Assembly: GCF_019097595.1 (NCBI RefSeq) | Contig: NC_080711.1 | Span: 22,721,428-22,785,427 of the forward strand | Source: Hemibagrus wyckioides | Taxonomy: Eukaryota > Chordata > Actinopteri > Siluriformes > Bagridae | Reading direction: 5' to 3' | Length of the DNA stretch: 64,000 bases | Shown: positions 34,700 to 46,740 of the stretch, piece by piece | Position numbering within the stretch: the stretch's first letter is position 1 | Layout of the letters: the number at the start of each line of letters is the position of its first letter | Position numbers and translations under genes: made by a program | Notes under the pieces: generated by a model | The model's input: only the letters and a program-made list of their open reading frames with translations | Databases searched by the model: none | What the model was told of the DNA's origin: nothing

Positions 34700-35510
34700 T
34701 TAGCTTTAAGGATTGTAAGGCCACGCCTTCATCACTCTCACTGACATACACATAGGTCTAGGACTGAGAGGCCACACCTCCTTCACTTAGTCACATTAAA
34801 CTTATAGGCACAAAGGCCTAAGCCACCAGTTCTAGATCTAGGCCACACCTCCTGAGGCTTACAGTTTCTTTACTGGGACTGGCAGGTATAAGCCACTTCT
34901 CCTAAAATTAGACTGACAGGAACATAGGCCTAAACCACGCCTCTTTTACTGGGTATAATGGGTACAGAAGCAACATGTTCTTCATTAAGGTCACAAAAGC
35001 CACACCTACTTTACTCGGACTGACACACACATAGGCTTAAGCCACACCTCCTTTACTGGGACTGACACACACATAAGCTTAAGCCACACCTCCTTTACAG
35101 GGACTGACACACACATAGGCTTAAGCCACACCTCCTTTACTGTGACTGACAGACACATAGGCTTAAGCCACATCTCCTTTACTGGGACTAGATAAACCCA
35201 TAGGCTTAAGCCACACCTCCTTTACTGGGATTGACACACACATGGGCTTAAGCCACACCTCCTTTACTGTGACTGACAGACACATAGGCTTAAGCCACGT
35301 CTCCTTTACTGGGACTAGACAAACACATAGGCTTAAGCAACACCTCCTTTACTGTGACTGACACACACATAGGCTTAAGCCACACCTCCTTTATTGGTAC
35401 TGGTAGCCACATAATCCTAGGGAACATCCTATTTTACTAGGACTGATGGGCAAATAAGCTTAAGCCACATGTCCTTTACTGGGAGCCACACCTCTCGTAC
35501 TGGGACTGAT
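34700..35510 (+). repeat. 42-bp minisatellite array (AAGCCACACCTCC family)
   Basis: Units of 42-43 bases carry AAGCCACACCTCCTTTACTG followed by GGACTGACACACACATAGGC. Starts of GCCACACCTCC-type cores fall at 35041, 35083, 35125, 35167, 35210 and 35253 with more on both sides. The centre (about 34990-35400) is regular, and the edges (34715-34990, 35400-35510) hold diverged units. It is unrelated in sequence to the 42-bp family at 10.7 kb despite the equal period. Confidence 0.95.
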
Positions 35511-35729
35511 GGATATTATTTAAACATTTTCATATATACTAAACCTTGTTATCACACAGAATCTGTTCAGACACTGATCACTAAATAACTTAAAAACTGG
35601 TTTATCTGCAGTGAAAACATTAATGTCAGTGCACCAATTAAAATGAGTGAATCTTTTGATAGCCTGTGTATCATCCTGAATGCGTGACTGTATAAGTCAG
35701 TCTGCACGTCACAATTAGAATGCGATTAC

Positions 35730-36000
35730 TCAGAGATCTGCACTGACATGCTTTTGCCATTCGTTTTCTTTTCCCTGTAAAGCTTGTACAAGCAGCCTCA
35801 TTTTAGCATGGACGTTTCCAGAGAACGTCTTTCGCACAGCATTAGAGGCAATGATGAAAAATATGACAACTTCACAAAGCGTCTCGAGCGGCGCAACCAG
35901 CCGGCTGACGGAATCACTGTGCAAAACTTCATTTAGGAGGATAATTGGCATTCACTAGCCGATAGATTGCAACCTTTCAGTGGAGGCTCGTTGAAGACAG
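35730..36000. promoter_or_regulatory. Candidate conserved non-coding element
   Basis: Repeat-free, CpG-containing block with GGATAATTGGCATTCAC near 35939, CATTAGAGGCAATGATG near 35840 and CATTTTAGCATGGACG near 35799. Regulatory role is inferred. Confidence 0.33.
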
Positions 36001-36229
36001 GTGATTATGGCGGCCTGTCGTAATGGAATCTAGTTCTTGGGTTTTTTTTTTTTTATTGTTCAGCATCCTGCTTAGCCAAACATGCACACTCAAATGAGCA
36101 CATGCAGGCATCAGGGACGAAGTCGGTGGGGCCATCAGGGGGTTATTTTAGAGATTTGGTAAATACTTAGTGCTTCATTTCACATTCATTCTGCAGACAG
36201 CTGGCATTGGCACCTTCCTATAATGAAGA

Positions 36230-36420
36230 GTTCATCTTTGGAAGGAGTCTCCAGTGTGAGACCTTTGTTACGGCCCGAAATGAAGCTGTAACTGGAAATA
36301 TTCTGGAAAATTCTTCAGGATAGAGGAGTACACTTTCTAGTTTCCTGGTAACATGACAAGCTGCATTTTAGTCTTATTTTATTCAAGAGAAAGAAAAACA
36401 GAGACCAAGAAACTAACTTG
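36230..36420. repeat. Dispersed repeat fragment
   Basis: GAAGGAGTCTCCAGTG at 36241-36256 is the reverse complement of the core at 14.3, 32.5 and 36.6 kb. The rest of the segment is of unclear limits. Confidence 0.45.
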
Positions 36421-36567
36421 TATCAGAGATGTTCTAGACTGTTCTACGTAGCTATAAATGGATAAAAATAATGACGTGACGTGAATAATGATAATTCTAT
36501 CATTAATCATTTTAGTGTTCATTTTCTTCAAAAATTGCAATTAGTATAGTATTAGTATAGCAATTAG

Positions 36568-36568
<1 letters not shown>

Positions 36569-36619
<51 letters not shown>

Positions 36620-36640
36620 ACTGACACTGGAGACTCCTTA
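36569..36640. repeat. Compound (AT)n(AG)n tract joined to dispersed-repeat core
   Basis: AT run, then an AG run to 36617, then directly CACTGACACTGGAGACTCC (36619-36637), the core shared with four other places in the window. Confidence 0.8.
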
Positions 36641-36917
36641 CATAATAAACATTAAATAAACAGAAACCTTCACAATATCAACAATTATAACTGTCTTGTT
36701 AAATTATGTTTATTATTACTCTTATGTAACGCCGTGTGATTGAGGCGTTACTATGGAAACGGTAACCAATCAGGACGAGTGTATCAGTTACAGAAAAACA
36801 AATCCACATTTTCTGCTCAGTGAATTCTCATGTATTTCTAAACCCCTCTGTGACATGGACCTGTAATTTACTGCAAGGGTGTTTCTTATATTCTTGCCCT
36901 TTTTTAATAACACCAGG

Positions 36918-36955
36918 CCTCTCTCTCTCTTTCTCTCTCTGTCTCTCTCTCTCTG
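36918..36955. repeat. (CT)n-rich microsatellite
   Basis: CT tract with TTTC and TGTC interruptions. Confidence 0.85.
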
Positions 36956-36959
36956 TGTA

Positions 36960-37165
36960 TTCTCTGCCAGGCAACTGCCAGGCCAGCATTTGGTATTTGC
37001 GGCTCTCATTAAGAGAACGGGAGGGAGGCTGTTCTAAAGGCTTCACCACCTTATTAGTGGAGATGTTTTTATTACGTCCTTTTTTAATGAGGCGGAATAC
37101 AGAAGCCCACTTTGCTCGTCTGGGTTTATTTGGGATGCTAATGGGCAAAATGATGTAGCTGGAGG
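36960..37165. promoter_or_regulatory. Candidate conserved non-coding element
   Basis: Repeat-free block with a high density of ATTA/TAAT cores in balanced sequence: CTCATTAAGAGAACGGG (37007), CCTTATTAGTGGAG (37049), TTTTTAATGAGGCGG (37081) and GGATGCTAATGGGC (37133). Among the stretches listed it has one of the clearest enhancer-like textures. Regulatory role is inferred. Confidence 0.38.
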
Positions 37166-37320
37166 CTGAAACCAGAGCTAATAAATAAATAAATAAGAGA
37201 TGAATCAATGGAGATATCAATCATTCAAATAAATATGATGCATTTCCTTTAAAGGGCTTTCAAAATGTCTACTTTTGAAGCTTAATCGATGAACTTGAGA
37301 TGCACTGTATATTTTTTATT

Positions 37321-37323
<3 letters not shown>

Positions 37324-37382
<59 letters not shown>
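37324..37382. repeat. (TA)n microsatellite
   Basis: About 58 bases of uninterrupted TA. Confidence 0.95.
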
Positions 37383-37383
<1 letters not shown>

Positions 37384-37534
37384 GCATAAACTGTAGCTAA
37401 TCAAAGAAGATAAAAGCAAAATAAATTAAACTTGACTTTTTTTCAACAAAATTATAAAAAAATTTTATATTGTTTTCTCTTCTTCTGAAAAATAAGTCAA
37501 CATGTTTAATAGTATATGGATGTGTTAAGAATTT

Positions 37535-37750
37535 GGCTAGCTAGCAAGCAGAGAAATTGCCCTAACTAGCAAGCAGAGAGATTAGGGTAACTAGCAAGCA
37601 GAGAAATTTGGCTAACTAGCAAGCAGAGAAATTTAGCTAGATAGCATACAGGTAGGCTAACTAGCAAGCAAAGAAGTTTGAATAACTAGCATGCAGAAGA
37701 ATTACTTTAACTAGCAAGCAGAGAACTTAGGCAAGCAAGCAAAGAAAATA
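37535..37750 (+). repeat. 25-bp minisatellite array
   Basis: TAACTAGCAAGCAGAGAAAT and close variants recur with a 25-base period in the first half and less regularly later; about eight units in all. Confidence 0.9.
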
Positions 37751-38542
37751 AGTTATGCTAACAGAACAAGTGGAGAAATTCAGCTACTTCCGCTGTGGAA
37801 CATTTTCTTCCCGCAAACTGCTGCTGTTGTTGTTTTTCTAGATAAAATCAAGCCACATAACACGCACACTTCAACTATAACAGCGCTCTAATCAGCTAAC
37901 TAGCCTAAGTCAAGATGATTTGAGCTCCTTGTATGGGATATCACCTCCCAGTGAAAATAAAAATGGCCCGTTGTCAGATTCAGTCACATCGCAAAATTTC
38001 ATTAGAACCAGACATTTTCAATTCAACATGTCCACCATGTCCTTCATGTTTGTTTTGCTCTCTTGTCACCCGACTGATGGTCGTGAGGTTTAAATCAGAC
38101 AGGACTCAACCTCGCTTTCAGCTTTAAGGATTCATTTACACTTTCAAAGCTGGAACGGAACCAAATGGAACCTTCCGGGTTTTTCCATCGACCACAATGT
38201 ATCCCCTGTATGAAGTCAGACATTTTTCAGGATGATAGTACGCAATATGAGATGTACACCTTGTTTTCTTAATGGATGTTTCCTGTCTCATGTGACACTG
38301 ACTCCATTATTTTTTTTATATCTTGGCATCTTGCTGAGAAGGGAAATTTATCAGATTTATACCGAGTTACAGAATGTTTTTTTGACTAATTTGGTACTCA
38401 CTATCTAGTGGAAAAATACCAGTAGTTTGATTGGTACTTTGAGGATCATGATGATGATGTAGTATGTCTGGAACTTTTGTAAGAAAAGTATAAAAGGACA
38501 TTGTGCTTAGCTTCAGGCATGTGCAATTTAAAATCTGATGTT

Positions 38543-38544
<2 letters not shown>
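37751..38544. other. Intergenic, no gene recognised
   Basis: Mixed sequence without supported features. Confidence 0.5.
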
Positions 38545-38577
<33 letters not shown>

Positions 38578-38593
38578 CTCTCTCTCTCTCTGT
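38545..38593. repeat. (TC)n microsatellite
   Basis: TC tract with one CGCTC interruption. Confidence 0.95.
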
Positions 38594-40759
38594 CTTCTTG
38601 ATCCCCATCATTCAACGGGCTCACCCGACTTTCCTTACTTGCATCATCAAGCATAATAGAATATATAATGCAATAAAAAGTCCATTACTAAAATGCAGAA
38701 TAACAGCTTTTGCGCTAATAAAATACAATAAGTATAGCTCGTTGTGTCAGTAAGCCCTGAGGTCTGCAGAATGAAATAAAAATCTTATATCATAAACTAA
38801 ATCATGATTGCTCTTCTTTTTCTTTTATGAGATCTGTTCTGTAAAGTAGTGTCATAAACGTGAGACGATGTCAGGTTCAGGCATTGACTATAGACTATTT
38901 TGACAAAGTGGTGGTGTGTTGCTGAACTTTGCCGCTGGTAAACGTTCTGATAAATGTAGGCCATGTGGAAACCGTCGGCTCAGACTTAGAAGAGCAAAGA
39001 CGGATTTCAGCGCATTGATGCTAAGCAGGTTGGATCCGAACAACAGTAAACAGTATGTTAATAAAATAATAACAATTCAAGTTGGTTTTAGAAACAACTA
39101 ATTATTGTCTAATGATCTGTTAGTGAAATGTTTATCTTTATGGATGAATCTGATTAGCTTCTGTTTTACGATTATCTTAAGCTAGCAAACAGCCAGCTAA
39201 CCAGCTACTAACTCAGCCGGTTTCAATTTCGAGTGTTGTATAAACCTTCTCATCCGTTTTGCTCTTTTATTTCAATTAAAAGTTGACTAGCTTAGCTCAA
39301 GCACCATGTTGTTAGTTAAGCTAGCATGCCATTTGCTATAGCATGCTAGCTAGCGCCTGTATGTAAATAATCCTGACTGGGTCTGAAGTTTGTTGTCTCC
39401 GCTATGTTGTCTTCTATGCCGGATTTCTCATTAGCATGACGATGAACGTCGGAAAAGAAAGTGAGAAAATATACTTTGGCTCTAGGTGTTTTTTTTGAAG
39501 CTGCTAAGCATCAAACCTTACAAGCGCCTCTTGTTTGTTTTATTTTTTTAATTAAACGCCAATTTAACTGCGCTAACAAATATAATGTCACCCTTTAACT
39601 CCAGGAAACAATTTAACATTTCTATATTTAGCTAAGATAAACATCCACCATGTGATATGTTGCTTGTTTTCTGTTTTTTGGTGTACTTCCTGGTTTCTGT
39701 TCCTAGACTGCGCGGTGTTTAAGTGCAACAGATGTTTTCTGATTTAAATAACGGCTTGCTCGCATGTCTCCAAGCGAAATCCCCTCCATTCACTTCCTCT
39801 TCATCGTTTTTCATGCTCCGCACACAAGAAACCAAGATCAATCAAACACAATTTGAGAAATGTCAAGCTCCAGACCAGCTCTAGCCTACTGTACACTCAG
39901 CAGCACGTGCACTGGAATATCGACGCGGTTAATTATAGAGACCATTAGCTGAAGGCACGATCGATAGAATTCGGCTTTGATCGAACTAGGGGTTTTTTTT
40001 GTTTTCCTTTTCATAAACCATTCCAACGAATCTCCATAAGCAAACGAGTGTTCATCAACCACATATTACCAAGTTCTCAAGGAGACAGCTCTGTCGCTTA
40101 ATTGGTATTCAGGTTGAAAATAAAGAGCAAATTACTGCCAATGTGTGTGTAGGCTGCTGCAATTATACGTCTGGCCATATCATTCATTTAGTAGAATATT
40201 GACCATATTAGAGGGGGAAAAAATGATGTGGCTGTGGCTGGAGGAGAACTGTGTGTTGGTATGGGAACGGTGATTTACAGCTGTTATTCAAAATGATTAA
40301 ACGAGAGGTTTTATTTATGAGCACTGCTATAGAACTGGTCGTGAAGCCTTCAAACGTATTACATGTTCAATATAAAGCTGCACAGAAGCAAAGATAAATG
40401 CAGTGAGATTCAGGAAGGGAGAAAAAAAAGATTTCCAAACCAACAATCTCCATATTTTATCAGTTATATCTTTACAAAATCACCTCTCGTCAAAGTGTGA
40501 GTGTTTTAACAGAGCTGCTGTTCTGCTTTTAACAACACGGGTCGTTTGTGGAGTTGTATACTCGAATATCCGTTTAAGTGTAATGATTTTCTGGAATTTT
40601 CCGACCCTGTGCAAACATCAGAAGCAATATTTAGCTTTTTAAAATGTAGTCAATTAAGCTTGGAGATACTCATCCCTGATGAGCTCACATCCCTGATCTT
40701 ACTTTTATTGTTTCACTTAAAGTGTTATTACACAAAAATTGTAAAAGTCAAGCAAATTT
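38594..40759. other. Intergenic, no gene recognised
   Basis: AT-rich sequence with GCTAGC-rich patches at about 39180-39360. A repeat-free stretch at 39880-40360 (for example CGCGGTTAATTATAGAGACC near 39925) may hold a regulatory element. Small frames show no domain. Confidence 0.45.
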
Positions 40760-40776
40760 TTCTCTCTCTCTCTCCA

Positions 40777-40809
<33 letters not shown>
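40760..40809. repeat. (TC)n and (TG)n microsatellite pair
   Basis: Short TC tract, CATT spacer, then about 15 TG units. Confidence 0.95.
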
Positions 40810-40812
<3 letters not shown>

Positions 40813-41099
40813 TTGGATGTTTAAAAAAGCTAAGCTAACACCAGGAAGATAATGCAGTGTTATTTAACTCCCACCTCAACACACTGCATACTATTAAAAA
40901 CAAATGAAAGCGCTCGTTTATTTACATTCATTTCACAGAAACCACATAACACCAATTACTACGCCAGATGTTCTGGGGGGTTTTTTTTAGCCCAAGGACA
41001 GTGTCAGAGAGAGCAGACTCGTTAGCTGCTGGTGACCTCGACTAGACTAAAGCAAAAAATAATAACAAATTAATGGATTATAAACATAGTGTTGGTTGG

Positions 41100-41320
41100 A
41101 AAAATGGTTTGTAACTCAATCTGTGATTCTGATTGGTCAGGAGGGTGTTTATGAATTCTAGAGTAACTACAAGATTAATTTAAAGCTAACAATACACATG
41201 AATACTGGGTAATTTAATTATGTTTTCTGTATGGAATTCATGGAAGGAGTCTCCAGTGGCAGTGCTTCAATAACAGTCAGTTAACACTTCTGCTGTTATT
41301 GGAAAATGATCACTTTTAGT
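41100..41320. repeat. Dispersed non-autonomous repeat fragment
   Basis: CTGATTGGTCAGGAGGGTGTT at about 41132, then GGAAGGAGTCTCCAGTGGC (41242-41260) and AGTGCTTCAATAACAGTCAG. The second half is the reverse complement of the 32.5-kb copy (GACTGTTTCAAAGCACTGGC). Family name not assigned. Confidence 0.55.
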
Positions 41321-41389
41321 GTAGTAAAGCCTCAGGCTTGCTCATTATGGATGAATAGTAACTTAACTTTAAACTTTATGATATTTTCT

Positions 41390-41480
41390 AGGTTTCTATA
41401 CTTCTGTAAAGCTGCTTTGAGGCAATGTCCTTAGTTAAAAGTGCTATACAAATAAATAAATGGAATTGAATTGAATGGTA
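41390..41480 (+). repeat. Tail of the dispersed repeat seen at 18.8 kb
   Basis: AAAGCTGCTTTGAGGCAATG, TCC, then AGTTAAAAGTGCTATACAAA and the terminal GGAATTGAATTGAATGG. This matches the 3' part of the 18.25-18.86 kb element, with the ATTGA-type tail preserved here. Confidence 0.65.
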
Positions 41481-41839
41481 AAGGAGACATCATAGCAACC
41501 TTTCGTTCATTATTTTCCGATTTCAGCTCACCCTAAGTGTGTTATATCTTACCTAACAAAAATTATAGATTCTATTATAATATATTTTAGCGTGTTTTAA
41601 ATGCTTTCAAACTTCAATATCATTAGCTTACAGCTTATCTTGTTGCATCGCTTTTGAACACATTGCCGTTAGTACAGCTCCTCTCGGCAGTCTCGTGTAT
41701 TTTTCCCCCTTTACAGCTTGTACGCTATTTTATGGCACCACACCAGTTCTATACAAACAACCCAAATAACATCCACTAGACACACAGGTTTATACAGTAG
41801 AAAACTATTTCACACAAACCATTTCATTGTATTCACAGA

Positions 41840-42290
41840 GCTTTTCCTTTATGAAACGTCCCCGAGAGGGAAGCTTGGTAATGATGCTGACCGCAGAGCC
41901 CAGCAGCGCTCCTGCCTCCTGCGAAGGAAACAAAGTGCCAGGCCTAATAACTAATGGCATGGCCACGGCTGCCTCGTTCTCCTGCCAGCAGCTTGACTCC
42001 CTCGCCTTGAGTGTTCACAGCTGGGAGGTGCATTATGGGAGCTTATTTTCTCGCACCGGACTGCCTGGACTGTAATTCGAACGCTTTAAGCGCTGATTGC
42101 ATGCTGCCGAACTGCCCGAGCTCGATTGATGATGCTGAGCAATTTTCTTTCACATGCTACGGTCCAGTTTCAATCTAAGGCGAGAAGCGGCAGGCTGGAG
42201 ATGCACAAGGTGTCAGGCAGGGCCGAGTAATAGGCCCCTCATTAGTTTCAGAACCTGTGGAGATGGCAGGATCGGGACTTCACCCGCCTC
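41840..42290. promoter_or_regulatory. Candidate conserved non-coding element
   Basis: Repeat-free, comparatively GC-rich block in AT-rich surroundings with CCTAATAACTAATGGCATGG (41943), CCTCATTAGTTTCAG near 42237 and CTCGATTGATGATGCTGAGC near 42120. Overlapping frames of about 80 codons have no recognisable domain. Regulatory role is inferred. Confidence 0.35.
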
Positions 42291-42297
42291 CCTCTTA

Positions 42298-42324
42298 CTC
42301 TCTCTCTCTCTCTCTCTCTCTCTC
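42298..42324. repeat. (CT)n microsatellite
   Basis: About 13 uninterrupted CT units. Confidence 0.95.
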
Positions 42325-43329
42325 ATCCTCGAAACAGTGCTGACCAGGCAGATGAAAGCTACAGAGAAAAGGTGAAGTCTCTTGGAAGCTCTTACACTTT
42401 ACATGGACTAGTTATTACAAAGAAGCGCTGTGCAAAAGTCCACTAGATCAGCAGGGTCAGAACAATGATTAACTCCAGAACCGATGCATGTCTTTAAGAT
42501 AGCAGGAAATTTGATTCGATGTCAGCAGTCTTGCTGGAAATGCTTTTATATTAAAAAAAAAGGAGTCCCATGGGTACATAAATCTCAAACTTCCTTCCCA
42601 GCTGCAACTCAGTATTGGTTTGTTGACCTTATAATTTCCTCTTGAGGGAATCTCTATCACCATTTCAGAAGCAGTTATTAGGGTGATTCAGCATCTGCAG
42701 TGCCATGTAACACATTTTTATTTGTTTCTTGTTGGACTTTTTCCAATATTAAATCTAACTAACTATCTTACTAAATAAAGAAAGTAAAGCAGAAAAAAAA
42801 ATTGAAAGGATATAGCTTTTCCATGATCTTCAAGAAGTAACAGGGTTAAGGGAATGATGTGGATGTGGACCAGTATTTTACTGGTTATATGTTAAGGGAA
42901 CATGTGGTCATAGTAGATTGAGAGGCATAATTGCTGGGGGGGGTTATTAATAATTTATTTATCTAAAACCAGCACATACATTGTTGTCCCAGGGTCCTAT
43001 GTTCCCCAGTTCAATATTCTGTAACATACAATAAGACACATTTTCAAAAGGAATTCTGTAGTCCAGACTCATTTCCCCAGGGCCCTTTAATAACTTTATT
43101 ACCTTTTAACAATAAACACCAAAGACACATTTAAGTGAATAACAACATACATTAGTTTAAAATCCATCCTTTATCCACACTTGGAAAATTAACTAGGCTT
43201 TGCACACACTGGAATTATGGTTCAACTCCATGCACAAACAGTAATGAAATGTATACAGTAAACTGAAGAAATAACATACTGTAGCCAATAAAACACGGAC
43301 ATAAAAGGGACAAAATAGGACCCTAGGAA
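42325..43329. other. Intergenic, with inverted match to the adjacent array
   Basis: No gene is seen. AGGGTCCTATGTTCCC at 42991-43006 is the exact reverse complement of the array motif GGGAACATAGGACCCT that follows at 43.38 kb. Confidence 0.6.
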
Positions 43330-43870
43330 CATAGGACCCTACAACTTGTGTTTATTATGTGCCATATAAATCTAGGGAACATAGGACCCTGGAAACATCA
43401 GACCCTTTTTCATGTTTTTATTTTGTGTCATGAAAATCTAGGGAACGTAGGACCCTGGGAACTTAGGACCCTTTTTAATGTGTTAATTTTTTTGTCATGT
43501 AAATCTAGAGAACATAGGACCCTGAGAAAATAGGACCCTTTTTCATGTATTCATTATTTGTCATTTAATCTTGGGAATTTAGGACCCTGCAAACATAGGA
43601 CCCTTTTCTTGGATTCATCATGTGTCCTGTAAATCTAGGGAAGATAGAACCCTTCAAAAATAGAACCCTTTTTCATGTATTCATTATGTGTCATGTAAAT
43701 CTAGGGAACATAGGATCCTGGGAACATAGGACCCTTTTTCATGTATTCATTATGTGTTGTGTAAATCTTGTGAATTCAGGACCCTGGGAAAATAGGACCC
43801 TTTTTCATGTATTCATTATGTGTCATGTAAATCTAGGGAATATAGGACCATGCGGATACAGACACGCTCA
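43330..43870 (+). repeat. 66-bp minisatellite array
   Basis: Eight units of 66 bases: the phrase TGTCATGTAAATCTAGGGAA and variants occurs near 43360, 43425, 43490, 43557, 43622, 43688, 43754 and 43820, each followed by two GGACCCT-type phrases and TTTTTCATGTATTCATTATG. As 66 is a multiple of three, open frames through the array read a repeated CHVNLGNIGPW...RTLFHVFIM pattern, which is a by-product of the tandem structure. Confidence 0.95.
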
Positions 43871-44127
43871 GGAAATTTGTTAGCTAAACCGTTTAAAAAG
43901 GGGCAAAGAAACTGTTTTTTATTGTAAACAAGAGCATTGCAATTATTATTATTTAACAAATATCATCATTATTTTTACCACATTTAAGCAGGGAGAGCTG
44001 TTTAGTGCTGTGTAGAGAGCTACTTTATTTGCTTTCATTCCTGCTGCTTAATTAGTCTACTAGCTACTTAGAGACCAGCTAAAATTAGCTAGGTATAAAA
44101 TTAGCCTAAGTGAAAACGTATAGTGGC

Positions 44128-44160
<33 letters not shown>
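44128..44160. repeat. (TTG)n microsatellite
   Basis: About eleven TTG units. Confidence 0.95.
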
Positions 44161-44512
44161 TTCAAACATCTTTACAAGCCTCTAAATCTTTCTCTGAATC
44201 TTTTATTTAGAGGCCAAAGAGGGAATACATGTACAGAAAAGAAACAACCTGAAGTGACCTGCTAGCGTCAACTCAGCGTAAGAGAGCAGAAGAAAAGGCC
44301 AAACAATACTGTGAATTTTGTAATAGTTTTTACCTCAGGCTTAAGCTTTACCTAAGTTAAAGAAGCTGATTAGCAAGCGTATATGAGTTTTGTGTGTAGT
44401 TTGAGGGAAATAGGCTGCTTAGGAGCTACAAGTCAGAAAAATATCTTCCCAAGACTATAAGTTCACATTGATTCAATATTTTCCTGAGGCGATGTCAAAT
44501 GGGGACATGTTT

Positions 44513-44516
<4 letters not shown>

Positions 44517-44550
<34 letters not shown>
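44517..44550. repeat. (TC)n microsatellite
   Basis: About 17 uninterrupted TC units. Confidence 0.95.
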
Positions 44551-44555
<5 letters not shown>

Positions 44556-46740
44556 CATATATGACGTTTAAGAATCCCACAAACATGAATCCAGTCAGAA
44601 AATGAGACATATGCCTTCTTTTTCTATCACAAATATTTGTACTCAACACAAAAAATATGCAACCCACTGACATGTTTTCCTCCAGATAAACCAGGGTTTG
44701 ATGTCTGAATGCATGACGATTTAACAAGAAAAAAAAAAGATCACAACCATTCCCGCTATGCCACTGTGGAATTTTCTCACTCTAAGGGTTTGTCATGGCC
44801 GTCAGGCTCGAGCGATTACATCAGCACAACAGCTACACGCGACATGAAGTGTTTAGTCTAATGTGGCACGTCTGCGAGGTAACAGCGTCATGCAGGCGTC
44901 GTCATGATGGGATGAATAACACACACACACACACACAGGTAAAATGGAAGATTGCTTTATTTATTTGACTTTGCCAAGAACTACTCACAAATCTGTTTGT
45001 ATGGACATTTTCAAGAATCTTAACACCCAAGCACTAGCATATCCAGTTTGCACCCTGCAGTTCGGTTACCACTGCAGCTAGAAATATAGCATTTCTCCGT
45101 CCAGCCATCCATGAAATTGTGTTTTACATAAAGGAGCCGTCAGAGAAAAGCGCACACTCTCCCCCAAAAACGTCCAGAGCAGTCGCTTCCTCTGCTTAAC
45201 TAAAACTCCCTGTGGTTTAATTAATCTATTTAAAGCCACTGGCTTCGTGAAGAGGACACTTTTTAGTGTGCGTGTGTGTGTGTGTGTTAGTGAGGCAACC
45301 AATTAATTCAGCTCTAAGAAAGCAGGGGTGAGGACACACAGTGACTTGGAGTAGTGCTATATTAGACATGAGACGTGTCACAACGCTTTGCAATGACCAG
45401 TGGGGGGCGGCCACGTGCAGTTTATCGGTAAAGTTGCTGTGTGCGTGTCCAGTTGATGTTCTTTGAATAGTCAAAATCTGTGCTACACGTCATCTTTTAA
45501 ATGTATACACATGACAGTTTCCATTTGAGAAAGTTGGAAGTTACAAATTGAATGATGTTGTGTAAAAAGTGCATTATTATATACAATAATCATCACACGT
45601 CCTGGATTCCACTGTGAGTCTGTGAAACACCCAGTCTGAAGTGTGATGAGTAATTAAGTCTCGACTGGAAGAGGTTTAGTCCACCAGGCCGCTGTAAGTC
45701 TATACTTCCTGCTATTGACCGCTGCTGTGGCTGCCAAATGGTTAGATACATTACACCAGACAAAATGGTTATCAAAAGCAATAATAATAGAATAGCAGAT
45801 GTAGAAAATGAATTAATTTGCACGCTGACCACACGCTGGTTCATCTGTGTCCTCAGATCAATCGTTCCTTGGGTCTCTGGGGGCGTTCAGATGGAATTAT
45901 AAATCGATGGTGTTATACAAAGCCTCAGTGCGATGCCTACATTCTCTCTGTAAAGACGTACGGCCGTGATCTTGAGGACTCATGAGGACGCAAATGAAGC
46001 GTTCACTCGACACCGATCATATGAGCTCATCTTAGGAGTGATGGCCTATTCGGAGCTAATGCCTCGTATGTCTCTTTGAGATTGACTTTTGGACTCAAAC
46101 TTTTTTAGAGTGTCTGAATAATCTGAGTTTCTTTTCACAGGATTTTTCTGGCCTATGATCATTACACAAAAACCAGCAATGACATGAAACAATGATAACT
46201 CCATGCGACTGTGGCCATGACCTTTAGGATAATATGTTTTCTGAGTGCCTTTTTTCCCATATGACATGGACAGGCCTGATAGGTCATTACCAATGGATCA
46301 GTGATAATACACAGAGCTGCCAAGATTGCTAACAGGAAAATCCTAGCTAGCAGAGAGAAAATAATTAATTTTAACAAAAAAACCCTGCCCAGTGTCGGTA
46401 GACAGTTTGGTTTTCTAGATGTGTTTGAGGGAACAGTAAGAAAACAAATAGTTAAAAACTTGGTGTGGTCAATATTTAGTAATAAGAAGGTCCTCTATAT
46501 TTTTATTGTGAAAAGATATGACAGTTCCAACATCTTGTCTTCTATCAGCTCGGGTAAGATTGATACTTGTGAATTCACAATTCAACGTACACCTAAAAAG
46601 GAAATATCTTTTTTCACATCCTTGCACATTCTTTCCTTTTCAGTGAATTTAATTTTTTTTTTTAATCATTAATGCTACCAAAGATGTTGGCAGGTCTGTA
46701 GAAGGAAGTCACCTCATTATGCACAAGACTTGCATTTTAC
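44551..46740. other. Intergenic, no gene recognised
   Basis: Contains (AC)n at 44920-44938 and (GT)n at 45267-45288. Repeat-free sequence at 44750-44910 and 45130-45260 (GGTTTAATTAATCTATTTAA near 45214) could be regulatory. The 123-codon frame at 46301-46672 has no recognisable domain. Confidence 0.45.

Noticed and set aside
34990..35400. CRISPR-like regular spacing
   Set aside because: Units are contiguous tandem repeats with no unique spacers, in a vertebrate genome.
36828..37220. 130-codon minus-strand frame with Arg-Glu repeats
   Set aside because: The Arg-Glu stretch is the CT microsatellite read in antisense; the rest covers a candidate regulatory block.
43348..43883. Repeat protein with NLGNIGPW units
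   Set aside because: The amino-acid repeat is an effect of a 66-bp DNA tandem repeat. The array also has stops and no flanking gene structure.
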